Shown here: positions 14,363 through 23,019 of the stretch, piece by piece
Position numbering within the stretch: position 1 is the stretch's first letter
How the letters are laid out: every line of letters begins with the position of its first letter
Source: Oscillatoriales cyanobacterium
GTDB lineage: Bacteria > Cyanobacteriota > Cyanobacteriia > Cyanobacteriales > Microcoleaceae
Direction of reading: 5' to 3'
Length of the DNA stretch: 40,419 bases
NCBI GenBank assembly: GCA_004292955.1
Contig: RDXX01000096.1
Span: 1-40,419, forward strand
The notes under the pieces: model-generated
Databases searched by the model: none
Seen by the model: the letters and a program-made list of their open reading frames with translations, nothing else
Told to the model about the DNA's origin: nothing
Program-made: the position numbers and the translations under genes

Positions 14363-14614
14363 GTTAACTCTTAGGTATGTAGTTGCGCTTCAGCGCTCTT
14401 TACAGATATATGAAAGAGCGCTCAAGGGGAACAACGTACCTTTATTTAAAAAAAGTTAATAGTTGCGCTTCAGCGCTCTTTATAAGATTAGGAAAGAGCG
14501 CTCAAGGGGAACAACGTACCTTTATTTAAAAAAAAGTTAACTCTTAGGTATGTAGTTGCACTTCAGCGCTCTTTATAAGATTAGGAAAGAGCGCTTAAGC
14601 GCAACAACGTACCT
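14363..14614. repeat. three tandem copies of the palindromic repeat seen at 264-322
   Basis: Copies at 14373-14441, about 14461-14521 (left arm clipped) and 14546-14614. Each reads GTAGTTGCGCTTCAGCGCTC, continues TTT, has an AT-rich loop, then AAAGAGCGCT...AACAACGTACCT. They are joined by TTATTTAAAAAAAGTTAACT-like linkers that are also repeated, so the tandem unit is about 85-90 bases. The third copy has a better matched right arm (CTTAAGCGCAAC) than the first two (CTCAAGGGGAAC). They separate the adaptor gene from the permeases, and strong hairpins here may reduce read-through. Confidence 0.88.
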
Positions 14615-14631
14615 TTGTTGCCCAACTTCCT

Positions 14632-16500
14632 CTACTTCTGAGTCTTAATAATATCCTCCAACTTTTTACCAGCAGGAAGTTCAGTAAAAACCCGATCGCC
14701 CGCCTTAGCACCCTCTAAAATCTGAATCTTGTTACCAATAGTCGATCCAACAGTCACAGGCTTAAACTTCGGCTGCTGTTTCTCGTCGGGAACCAGCACA
14801 CCCGTTTGACCCTTATTCGTCACAATCGCCACAGTCGGAACAACCAAAGCATTGCTCAGTTTTTGACCGACAAATCTCAAATCTACATTCATCCCCGACT
14901 GCAAGAAATCCTTGCCAGTGTCAATGGCGACGCGCACTTGAAACAGCGTCACATCCCGTTCTTTCACAGCTTCGGGCGCAATTAATTTAACCTTGCCTTT
15001 AAACACTTTATCTGGATAAGCATCAGCCACAATTTCCACAACTTGACCCGGTTTAATTTGACTGATATCTGCCTCCGGGACTTTCGCCAAAACTTCCACA
15101 TCTCTAGCGAGAGCGACAATAGATGTCGAAGTTGCCGAAGTAGCTTCCGATGCCGAAGTTGCCGGGGTTACAAAAGCTCCTTGAATCGCGTATCTTTGAG
15201 TAATAACTCCTGCAAAAGGAGCGCGAACTTTTGTATCTTCTAACTGCACTTCTTGAAAGCGGACTTGAGCCTGAGCTTCGGCTAAATCAGCTTTAGCCGA
15301 AGCTATTTCTTCCGGGCGAGCGCCGTTTTCTTGGACAGCTAATTGGCTTCTGGCTTCAGCAACTGCTGCTTCGGCTTTGGCGATTTCTTCTGGACGGTTG
15401 CCGTTTTCTGTTTGTGCTAATTTACTTCTAGCTTCAGCAACTTCTGCCTCGGCTTTGGTAATTTCTTCCGATCGCGTGCCGTTTTGCAACTGCTTCAATG
15501 CTTGCTGCTCGACTTCCACAGCAGCTTGGAGTTGCTGAATTTGCGACTCCCGACTTTCTTGCAGTTGTTGCAAGCGTTTTTGGGCTTCTGTTACCTTAGC
15601 TTTGGCAGTGCGATTTTCCTTAATCAGTTCATCCAGTTTATCTTGAGCAAGAGCACCTTCTTGGACTAACGGGCGGTTGCGTTCCACCCGCTGAGCTGCT
15701 AGTTCGGCTTGAGCTTTACTCGATTCAATTTGCGTTTGTGCTTGGGCAATTTCTTGTTTGACACTGCCAGTTTGAGCGTCTGCTAAACGGGCTTGAGCTT
15801 GGGCTAAACGAGCTCGCCCTTGGCTGACTTCTTCCACGCGGCTGCCGGCTTTGAGTTGCTGTAAGCGGGCTTGAGTTTGCTCCAAGCGAGCTCTGGCTCC
15901 TGCAACTTCTTCGACGCGGCTGCCGGCTTGGAGTTGCGCCAGACTAGCCTGGGCTTGCTCTAAACGCGCGCGGGCGCTGGCGATGTCTTCCGATCGATTT
16001 CCGGCTTCAATTTTCGCGAGTTTCGCTCGAATGCTGGCTTCGCGGGCTTTAGCTTGAGCGAGTTGAGCTTCCACATCGCGGCTTTCCATGCGGGCCACGA
16101 TTTGTCCTGCTTCGACGCGATCGCCCTGTTCGACAAATAACTCTGCGATCCGACCGGAGCCTTTGGGGCTGAGATTCACGCGCTGTACGGGTTGTACCGT
16201 CCCGCTAGACGTGATCCGCACCGTCAGGTTTTGCGCTTCCACCGGCACTGTCATCGCTGCGATCGCATCTACTTTCGGCTGCGATCGACTTTTTGATATA
16301 TATATGGTAGTCGGTACAGCTAGCAACCCGGCTGCAACCAAACCGATCGCCCACCGCGGCATCTTCCGCGCGGCTTTCTTCGGTGACTGCTTTTGGGCGG
16401 GTTTTTTATCTGCAATTTCAGTCTCTGGGGCCTTGGTGTCTACAATCTGAGTATCTTCCACCTTGACCTGAGCAGTTTCCTTTTTGGGGCTAACGATCAT
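14632..16500 (-). CDS. MacA/HlyD-type adaptor with extended coiled-coil hairpin
   Basis: A 622-residue periplasmic adaptor of an efflux or export system. A short cytosolic tail is followed by a membrane helix (about 50-68). A half lipoyl domain (about 100-140) leads into a long alpha-hairpin (about 141-415), then the second lipoyl half (KVRAPFAGVITQRYAIQGAFV), a beta-barrel, and a membrane-proximal domain ending LEDIIKTQK. The hairpin carries 26-residue repeats with a G-x-R-x-E-E motif at G167, G193, G219 and G245 on the outgoing arm and at G341, G367 and G393 on the return arm. It is followed on the same strand by two MacB-like permeases, so it probably couples them to an outer-membrane channel encoded elsewhere. 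Confidence 0.92.
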   Translation of the reverse strand: MIVSPKKETAQVKVEDTQIVDTKAPETEIADKKPAQKQSPKKAARKMPRWAIGLVAAGLLAVPTTIYISKSRSQPKVDAIAAMTVPVEAQNLTVRITSSGTVQPVQRVNLSPKGSGRIAELFVEQGDRVEAGQIVARMESRDVEAQLAQAKAREASIRAKLAKIEAGNRSEDIASARARLEQAQASLAQLQAGSRVEEVAGARARLEQTQARLQQLKAGSRVEEVSQGRARLAQAQARLADAQTGSVKQEIAQAQTQIESSKAQAELAAQRVERNRPLVQEGALAQDKLDELIKENRTAKAKVTEAQKRLQQLQESRESQIQQLQAAVEVEQQALKQLQNGTRSEEITKAEAEVAEARSKLAQTENGNRPEEIAKAEAAVAEARSQLAVQENGARPEEIASAKADLAEAQAQVRFQEVQLEDTKVRAPFAGVITQRYAIQGAFVTPATSASEATSATSTSIVALARDVEVLAKVPEADISQIKPGQVVEIVADAYPDKVFKGKVKLIAPEAVKERDVTLFQVRVAIDTGKDFLQSGMNVDLRFVGQKLSNALVVPTVAIVTNKGQTGVLVPDEKQQPKFKPVTVGSTIGNKIQILEGAKAGDRVFTELPAGKKLEDIIKTQK

Positions 16501-16948
16501 ACCGACTCACCTAATTAAATCTCAGGATTACCTTAAAGGTAAAATTTTTTCTGATGCGCGGCATCGTCTTTCAGACTCATCCGATCGGGTGATTTAAAAA
16601 AAGTTCCCCAACCAGCACCTGTAAACAATTATAGCTAATCTTTGCAACTTATTAAATAATGTTAAGTTTTTTCAGTCTCAAGAGGCGAGCTCAAACTTCG
16701 ATCGCACTCAACTGACTTTCTGCGGAGGCGGGATCTGCCGCGTGGGCGATCGGCTTCCAGTAAGTCGTGGGTTGTCTTGTAGGGCGATCGCACAGTGCGC
16801 GCCCGGTAACTACACAGTATGAAGACGCTGACATCTCATAAACCCGTTTGTCGATCGTACCCTGTCCAAGTCGTGAATATCTATGTGCCCTGTGCGCGCA
16901 ACAGGTTAAAATATTTTGCAAATCCGTTGAAAATGGAAAAGCTTCAAC
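16501..16948. promoter_or_regulatory. divergent spacer, candidate promoter for the adaptor gene
   Basis: No supported gene lies here. On the minus strand a TATAAT hexamer occurs at 16628-16633, about 128 bases upstream of the adaptor start. A weak -35-like hexamer lies 18 bases further upstream. The other half of the spacer is rich in HIP1-like GCGATCG sites and probably holds the promoter of the small membrane protein at 16949. Confidence 0.3.
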
Positions 16949-17371
16949 ATGAATCGTCCTCAAAGCGTTACAGTTCTGGCAATCTTACAGTTAATTAGTG
17001 GCATCTTCAGTCTGCTTGACGGCTTGTTCATCTTACTATTTGCAGGCGTTTTAGGCGGTCTCGGCGCAGTTGGATTCGGCGCAAAAGTTGGCACTGTCAT
17101 CGGCGGCTTCATTGCAATTTTTTCGGCGATCGCGATAATTATCGGAATTATTTCCCTAGTCTTAGCATGGGGTTTGCTTCAACTAAAAAAATGGGCTTGG
17201 ACTGGAACATTAATTATCCATGTTATCGCCGTCGTCACGCAAATTGCCAAAATGTTGGGTAGCGCAGGTGCAGCAGTTAATTTTCTATCTCTGGGTTTTG
17301 CCATTGCTAGCATTTACTACCTGCTACAGCCGGATGTTAAACAAGCATTTTCTGTAGAACTTCCCTTCTAA
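16949..17371 (+). CDS. small multi-pass membrane protein
   Basis: A 140-residue protein with four hydrophobic segments (about 6-36, 44-78, 84-100 and 108-128) and short polar loops, for example GLLQLKKWAWTGTL between helices. The start MNRPQSVTVLAILQLISGI is typical of small cyanobacterial membrane proteins in which the first helix begins right after a short basic tail. The pattern resembles DUF2127/DUF4064-like integral membrane proteins, but I cannot assign a family firmly. Its stop codon directly abuts the stop codon of the convergent permease at 17372, leaving no room for a terminator between them. Confidence 0.75.
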   Translation: MNRPQSVTVLAILQLISGIFSLLDGLFILLFAGVLGGLGAVGFGAKVGTVIGGFIAIFSAIAIIIGIISLVLAWGLLQLKKWAWTGTLIIHVIAVVTQIAKMLGSAGAAVNFLSLGFAIASIYYLLQPDVKQAFSVELPF

Positions 17372-18382
17372 TTAACGGTACTGAATTCTCGGGTCAAAAA
17401 AAGCATAGGAAATATCAACCGCCAGATTGATCAGCACAAAAGTCACAGCCACAAAGATTACTCCTCCTTGGACAATTGGGTAATCCCGCGTCAGAATCCC
17501 GCTGTAAATCCAGGAACCAATTCCCGGCCACGAGAAAATTGTTTCAGTCAAAATCGCGCCACCCAAAAGCGTGCCGAACTGCAAACCTATAGTTGTGACG
17601 ATCGGCAAAAACGCATTTTTCAAAGCGTGTCTCAAAACCACCCAAAATTCCGGCAAACCCTTAGCCCGCGCCGTGCGGATGTAATCTTGCGCCAGCACTT
17701 CCAGCATCGCAGCACGAGTAATCCGAGCGATTATCGCCAAGGGGATTGTTCCTAAAGTCAAGGCTGGAAGGATTAAATGGGCGATCGCATCCCGCAAAGC
17801 CACCAAATCCCACCGCAGCAAAGCATCCAAAACATAAACACCCGTAATTGGCTTAAAACCAAACCCCAAATCTACACTAATTCGCCCGCTAGGAGGCAGC
17901 CATTTCAGATAAACAGCAAACAAATAAATCAACATCAATCCCAACCAATAGACTGGTAAAGATACGCCAATCAAAGAACCGCTCATCGTCAGATTGTCCA
18001 GCCAGCTATTTTTCCGAACAGCAGCCAAAATTCCCGCCGGAATTCCGATTATAAGTGCCACCAACATCGCCGCCACCGACAGTTCCAAAGTAGCAGGCCA
18101 GCGACTTCTGATTTCATCAACAATCGGAATACCGCTAATAATACTATGTCCTAAATCGAATCGAATCAAACTACTTAAAAAAGCCAAATATTGCCAAGGT
18201 AAAGGCTGATTCAAACCCAATCTAGCCCTCAATATTTCAACCTGTTCGGGAGTTCCGCGTTCTCCCAAAAGCACCGTCGCCGGATCTCCCGGTATCAGGT
18301 GCAAAAACGCAAATACTAGCAGTGTAATTCCAAAAAGAACGGGCAATATTCCCAGCAAACGTTTAACAATATATTGAAACAT
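17372..18382 (-). CDS. DppB/OppB-type ABC transporter permease
   Basis: A 336-residue inner-membrane permease of the peptide/nickel importer family. It has the N-terminal signature MFQYIVKRLLGILPVLFGIT, the LIPGDPATVLLGERGT loop, and the EAA loop IRTARAKGLPEFWVVLRHALKNA that contacts the ATPase. Six helices are expected. The binding-protein gene lies upstream on the same strand. No second permease (DppC) or ATPases (DppD/F) occur in the window, so partners must be encoded elsewhere. The first four codons are copied 106 bases upstream in a tandem duplication. Confidence 0.93.
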   Translation of the reverse strand: MFQYIVKRLLGILPVLFGITLLVFAFLHLIPGDPATVLLGERGTPEQVEILRARLGLNQPLPWQYLAFLSSLIRFDLGHSIISGIPIVDEIRSRWPATLELSVAAMLVALIIGIPAGILAAVRKNSWLDNLTMSGSLIGVSLPVYWLGLMLIYLFAVYLKWLPPSGRISVDLGFGFKPITGVYVLDALLRWDLVALRDAIAHLILPALTLGTIPLAIIARITRAAMLEVLAQDYIRTARAKGLPEFWVVLRHALKNAFLPIVTTIGLQFGTLLGGAILTETIFSWPGIGSWIYSGILTRDYPIVQGGVIFVAVTFVLINLAVDISYAFFDPRIQYR

Positions 18383-18609
18383 CAGTTTATTTTAAATGCG
18401 ATCTCATTATAAGTTCGTAGTGCGGACTTCAGTCCGCAGCCAGAAAGCGGACTGAAGTCCGCACTACGAACCTTACTTATTGAAACATCAGTTTATTTTA
18501 AATGCGATCTCATTATAAGTTTGTAGTGCGGACTTCAGTCCGCAAAAATGTTCGTAGTGAGGACTTCAGTCCTCTGAATTTTAGAAGGACTGAAGTCCTC
18601 ACTACAAAC
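18372..18609. repeat. 67-bp tandem duplication with two long hairpins
   Basis: Bases 18372-18438 recur at 18478-18544 with one mismatch (C18416/T18522) and an exact offset of 106. The copy carries the permease start region, giving a stray ATG-TTT-CAA-TAA on the minus strand. Two hairpins are woven in. One is 18413-18437 with 18447-18471 (25 paired bases, core GTGCGGACTTCAGTCCGC). The other is about 18550-18609 (core GTGAGGACTTCAGTCCT). Confidence 0.9.
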
Positions 18610-18619
18610 CAAATTTTTA

Positions 18620-20275
18620 CTATAATTTACTCACATCCTCAAAAGACTCCGAACCCAAAGGACTTGGAATCCAACCTTTAATATTCTTGCGTTTCCCTAA
18701 AAGTGGCTGCGAATGTACGATCGGCAAACGCACCGCCTCCCCATGCAAAATCTCGCTAACTTCCGCATAAATTTTCCCTCTAGCTGCTTTATCCCCACTC
18801 GCCCTCCCCCGATCCAAAAGTTCCAAAACCTTCGGATTTTTCCAATTTCCCAAATCCGCCGTCGAACCAGGCCCGAAGTGAGGATAATAAAAATTGTCAG
18901 GATCGCCATAATCCCCAGTCCAACCCATCATAAAAGCTTGAAAGCCCGGAGGTTTTAGCCGATCGGCCAAATAAGCAGACCAATCCTTTGTCAGCAACTT
19001 TACCCGAATCCCGATCGCGCTTAAATCCGCCGCAAAAGCCTCAGCGATCGGCTTCGGCGTGGGAAAATAGGGACGGCTGACGGGCATATACCACAAATCC
19101 AAATCAAAACCGTTTGGATAACCCGCCTTCGCCAGCATTGCTTTAGCTTGCTGCGGGTTAAATTCGTAATCTTTAACTTTGTCAGACTCCGCCCAATTCA
19201 GCGAAGGCGGGATAAATTGTGAATCATATTTGCCAAGTTCTCCCCAGAAAGCCTTGACGATGGCTTGCTTGTTGATTGTTTGGGCGATCGCCCGTCTTAC
19301 CTCTGATTTCGCCAAAGGCGCGTAACCCGGATTTAAGGCTAAATAACCCACATTAAAAGAAGGCCGCAAAACAGTTTCCAAATTAGCATCCGCTTGCACT
19401 TCTTTCAATTGATCCGGCGTTAAATCAACAGTAAAATCAAGTTGACCGGCCCTCAATTGAGCGAGTCTCGCCGCCGGATCGTCCACAAAACGAATTACCA
19501 ACTGATTGACTTTCGGCGTTCCAGCTTTCCAATAATTCGGATTTTTCTCTAAGATAATGCGATCGCCCGAGATCCATTCCTTAAACACAAAAGGCCCCGT
19601 ACCCACCGCCAGCGACCCCGGAGTGCCGTATTTAGCACCCGCTTTCTTCACCGCCGCCGGACTCGCAATCCCAAAATAACCCGACCCAATCGCCGCAGGA
19701 AAGGCAGCAAAAGGTCGATTTAACACAAACCTAATCGTAGACTTATCAACAACGGTCACATCCTTGACCAGGGAAGCTTTATCGCCCTTAAACCCAGCAA
19801 AAAAGTCCTTCCAAATCTGATAAGTTTTGCCCGAATCTCGATACCCGTGAGGATTTTTGGCATCCCACCAGCGATCGACATTAAACTTAACAGCATCCGC
19901 GTCAAAATCCGTCCCGTCGTGAAACTTCACCCCGGATCGCAACTTAAAAGTCCAAGTTTTGCCATCTGTAGAGCTCGACCATTCAGTAGCGAGACTGGGT
20001 GCGAGTTCCACAGTACCCGGTTTAGAATCAGTCAAGCGATTGTAGATTTGGTCGATCGCAATCACCGAATTACCATCAGTAACATTTCCCGGTTCCAGAT
20101 TCACCGGCGGCCCGCCAGCACCGTAGACTAAAGCCCCTGGTGGAACAGCCGCAGGAGTTGTCGCAGTTGGAGAATTATTGCTAATATTTGCAGGAGTGCC
20201 GCAATTTGAGACAATTACAGCCATCCCAAAAACTAGAGCTAATAAAACTAAACGCCAGGATTTTAACAACCTCAT
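18620..20275 (-). CDS. peptide/nickel-type ABC substrate-binding lipoprotein
   Basis: A 551-residue solute-binding protein of the SBP_bac_5 (DppA/OppA/NikA) family. The N-terminus is a lipoprotein signal (MRLLKSWRLVLLALVFGMAV) ending in a VSN-C lipobox, so Cys25 should be lipidated and the protein anchored outside the inner membrane. Family hallmarks are DQIYNRLTDSKPG, the LAPSLATEWSSSTDGKTWTF region, LRSGVKFHDGTDFDADAVKF, and a late GWTGDYGDPDNFYYPHFGPG. It feeds the permease at 17372-18382. The ligand cannot be told; glutathione, peptides and opines are all used by relatives. Confidence 0.93.
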   Translation of the reverse strand: MRLLKSWRLVLLALVFGMAVIVSNCGTPANISNNSPTATTPAAVPPGALVYGAGGPPVNLEPGNVTDGNSVIAIDQIYNRLTDSKPGTVELAPSLATEWSSSTDGKTWTFKLRSGVKFHDGTDFDADAVKFNVDRWWDAKNPHGYRDSGKTYQIWKDFFAGFKGDKASLVKDVTVVDKSTIRFVLNRPFAAFPAAIGSGYFGIASPAAVKKAGAKYGTPGSLAVGTGPFVFKEWISGDRIILEKNPNYWKAGTPKVNQLVIRFVDDPAARLAQLRAGQLDFTVDLTPDQLKEVQADANLETVLRPSFNVGYLALNPGYAPLAKSEVRRAIAQTINKQAIVKAFWGELGKYDSQFIPPSLNWAESDKVKDYEFNPQQAKAMLAKAGYPNGFDLDLWYMPVSRPYFPTPKPIAEAFAADLSAIGIRVKLLTKDWSAYLADRLKPPGFQAFMMGWTGDYGDPDNFYYPHFGPGSTADLGNWKNPKVLELLDRGRASGDKAARGKIYAEVSEILHGEAVRLPIVHSQPLLGKRKNIKGWIPSPLGSESFEDVSKL

Positions 20276-20605
20276 CTCAATAGCTCCTGTTTAATAAAAA
20301 ATACTACTCATCTAAATAAAATTATAATTTCCTCTTTCTCTCTCCTCTGCGCCCTCTGCGTTCTCTGCGGTTAATTATATCTTTAAATTAAATTTAATTT
20401 ACCAAACAAAATAGAACACACTATACCTCTTGCACTCCTAAGCTTTCCAATCAAGAAATGTATCTGCGTTAATCTGTGTTGATCTGCCTTGCATCTGCGG
20501 TTGATTTATCAATCAAATATTTATGCAATTGCTCGTCTACTGATTACCCATTACCAATTACCATTACCATTACAAGACAGACCTCATTCTCGATCGCACC
20601 ACCGC
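20276..20605. other. spacer with dispersed-repeat fragments
   Basis: There is no gene here. The sequence contains CTCTGCGCCCTCTGCGTTCT near 20345 and ATCTGCGTTAATCTGTGTTG near 20463, both familiar cyanobacterial dispersed-repeat types built on CTGCG units, plus a short ATTACCA run near 20547. The promoter of the binding lipoprotein probably lies in its left part. Confidence 0.5.
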
Positions 20606-21220
20606 CTACAACTCATAACTCTCTTCACCCATACTCCCCAATTCTGGGCTACCGAGAAACTCTTCATCCTCCAATTCCTCAATCCCCGAGTCAAAACTTT
20701 CAACAACAAACGGCAACCCCGCCGCCATCAAACCGCGCTGAATGCGATCGCTAGTTTCCTCAAACAAAACAAATAGCGGATGAACAGCCTCAGCCTCATC
20801 GCTAAAAATATGTCTGTAGCGGTACGGCATCACCCACTCGTAAGTTTTATCCAACCAAACCTGACACTGCCGCCAGCGGCCCAACAAATCAGAAAAATCT
20901 TCACCAGGGCGGTGAATAAAAACCAAAATTTCCACCCCAATTTTAACTTTCCACTCTGGATCGCACATCAAAATCGCCAAATCGCAGGGCAAACAAGCCG
21001 CCTGTCCCGGAGAGATGCTAGTCCCCCCCCTACCCGCATAGGAAACCCCCTCCCGCAAGCGCACAATTGGCAAAGGAATGGTAATTAAGCTTTCGTTAGC
21101 GCGGCGGATACTCGGAATCATCTCCATGTACAGCCGATATTTTTTCAGCAGGGCGATCGCTGCCGAAAATTCGCTGTACTGTGCTAGTAAAGCCTCGTAA
21201 TGTGATTGTTTGACAGACAT
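20606..21220 (-). CDS. conserved hypothetical protein
   Basis: A 204-residue soluble protein that I do not recognise as a named family. Visible features are an N-terminal helical part (MSVKQSHYEALLAQYSEFSA), a PLPIVRLREGVSY segment, two cysteines in AACLPCDLAILMCDP with the spacing C-x2-C-x6-C, an aromatic stretch (WLDKTYEWVMPYRYRHIF), and an acidic C-terminal tail (IEELEDEEFLG). There is no signal or membrane segment. The sequence looks like a genuine single-copy cyanobacterial protein with normal codon use. It lies alone between repeat-filled spacers. Confidence 0.65.
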   Translation of the reverse strand: MSVKQSHYEALLAQYSEFSAAIALLKKYRLYMEMIPSIRRANESLITIPLPIVRLREGVSYAGRGGTSISPGQAACLPCDLAILMCDPEWKVKIGVEILVFIHRPGEDFSDLLGRWRQCQVWLDKTYEWVMPYRYRHIFSDEAEAVHPLFVLFEETSDRIQRGLMAAGLPFVVESFDSGIEELEDEEFLGSPELGSMGEESYEL

Positions 21221-21232
21221 TTTAAATCAATT

Positions 21233-21638
21233 AATTAGTCATTAGTTATTAGTCATTAGTCATTGGTCATTAGTCATTAGTCATTAGTCATTGGTCATTA
21301 GTCATTGGTCATTAGTCATTGGTCATTAGTCATTGGTCATTAGTCATTGGTCAATTGTCGTTGGTTATTGGCAATTTGTAATTGGCAATTTGTAATTGGT
21401 AATTGGCAATTGGTTATTCATTACTTGGCAACAATTGGTCATTGGTTATTCAAAGATTAGCCAAGGCCATATCACTGACTGAACATTATTAACAACTCAA
21501 ACAAAGCTAATGACAACTCTTAAATAACAAATAACAACTGTCAACTGCCAACTGACAAGAGTCAACTGTCAACGGACAACTGACAACTGTCAACTGACAA
21601 CTAACAACTGTCAACTGTCAACTGTCAACTGTCAATTG
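21233..21638. repeat. large composite heptamer array
   Basis: About 400 bases, most of it 7-base repeats: (TTAGTCA/TTGGTCA)n at about 21237-21352, (AATTGGC/AATTTGT)n at about 21370-21415, and (CAACTGT/CAACTGA)n at about 21535-21637, with short unique pieces between. It fills the whole spacer between pilC and the hypothetical gene. Confidence 0.92.
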
Positions 21639-21639
21639 T

Positions 21640-22767
21640 CTACAGCTTCTGAAACACTGAGAACATCGGCAGATACATCGACAGCAAAATCGAACCTACG
21701 ATACCACCGACCACAACAATCATCAGAGGTTCTAGCATACTGGTAAGTCCCTTGACTGCTTCTTCGACTTCGGTTTCGTAAAAAGCGCCAACTTTCATCA
21801 GCATCTTGTCAAGTTCCCCAGTCTCCTCGCCAATTGCCATCATTTGAATTGCCAAGGAGGGAAAAACAGCTTGTTCTTGCAAAGCAATACTGATCATGCC
21901 ACCGCTTTGAATTTCCTGCCTTGCATATTCGATCGCATTTGAGATCGCCTGATTTCCCGCCACATCTCGCACAATTTCCAAAGAGCTAAGAATCGGCACA
22001 CCCGATCGCGTCAGCGAGCCAAAGATGACGCAAAACCTCGCCACCGCCGATTTTTCAATCAAATCTCCAAAAATTGGCAACTTCATCGCAATTCTATCGA
22101 TTTGGAGGTGACCTACTGGAGTTTTGTAGTACATATCAAAGGCAAATTTTAGCGCTATAATTACCCCAATAACTGTCAGTTGTTGGATCGGAGGCCAAGC
22201 CGTACAAAATGCGCTAATCCCCAACATAAACACCGTAAAAGCAGGCAAGTCTGCACCAATATCCTTAAAGATTTTTGCGAAAGTTGGTAGCAAAAAAATC
22301 GTCATTGCGAAAAAAATCACAATCGCGATGAAAAACACAGTCTTCGGATAAGACATCGCAGATTTAATTTCAGCCTCCGTCTTGTGATTTTTTTCCATCA
22401 TCACCGCCAGACGGTCGAGGGTTTCATCTAGCACACCGCCGACCTCTCCCGCCGCCACCATACTGATAAACAGTTGGTCAAAAACATCAGGAAACTTAGC
22501 CATCGCCTCTGCCAAGTTTATCCCCTCTTGCACGTCAGCATTCATGCTCCTGAGTGCTCGTTTCAACTTAGCATTAGAGCACTGTTCGTGCAGCACGGAA
22601 AGGCATCTCACGATCGCCACCCCGGCATTAAACATAGCCGCAAACTGACGAGCAAAAATCGCCATATCCTTAACAGTAAGACTGCTAAGGCTATACTCAA
22701 ATTGCTCCTGAATCCTACTGAGATCGAAGCCTGTTTTTGGTTTTGGATTAATAACATTTGTAGCCAT
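21640..22767 (-). CDS. pilC: type IV pilus inner-membrane platform protein PilC
   Basis: A 375-residue GspF/PilC protein. It has two tandem T2SF domains (about residues 40-165 and 245-370), each ending in membrane helices. Family marks are FARQFAAMFNAGVAIVRCL, the GEVGGVLDETLDRLA motif in the first domain, and GEETGELDKMLMKVGAFYE in the second. It is the platform on which the PilB and PilT motors act. It is the third gene of a pilB-pilT-pilC series on the minus strand, but heptamer arrays of 170-250 bases separate the genes. Confidence 0.95.
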   Translation of the reverse strand: MATNVINPKPKTGFDLSRIQEQFEYSLSSLTVKDMAIFARQFAAMFNAGVAIVRCLSVLHEQCSNAKLKRALRSMNADVQEGINLAEAMAKFPDVFDQLFISMVAAGEVGGVLDETLDRLAVMMEKNHKTEAEIKSAMSYPKTVFFIAIVIFFAMTIFLLPTFAKIFKDIGADLPAFTVFMLGISAFCTAWPPIQQLTVIGVIIALKFAFDMYYKTPVGHLQIDRIAMKLPIFGDLIEKSAVARFCVIFGSLTRSGVPILSSLEIVRDVAGNQAISNAIEYARQEIQSGGMISIALQEQAVFPSLAIQMMAIGEETGELDKMLMKVGAFYETEVEEAVKGLTSMLEPLMIVVVGGIVGSILLSMYLPMFSVFQKL

Positions 22768-22784
22768 AGATTGCCTCTGGAAAA

Positions 22785-23007
22785 TTATTAAAAGTCATTA
22801 GTCATTGGCAATCAGTCATTAGTCATTAGTGATTGGTCATTTCTGCGGACTGCTGACCAATAACTGATTGCTTCGCCCCAAAACAGGTACAAGTCCCCAA
22901 CACTCATGAGAGTCGATCCCCCAATTTTAGATCGTAATTCAAGCTCCCAGATTCACTGCGCTGCAATAAAATCTAAAATCTAAAATCTAAAATCTAAAAT
23001 CTAAAAT
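22785..23007. repeat. pilT-pilC spacer with heptamers
   Basis: The spacer holds an ATTAGTC/ATTGGCA-type run at about 22794-22837 and (TCTAAAA)n at about 22971-23007. Between them is unique sequence that could hold a pilC promoter, though I see no strong -10/-35 pair. Confidence 0.75.
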
Positions 23008-23019
23008 GGACTGACTGAA

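Noticed and set aside
16691..16963. 90-residue minus-strand frame
   Set aside because: Composition is unlike a protein, it is full of HIP1-derived codons, and it overlaps the start of the membrane protein at 16949.
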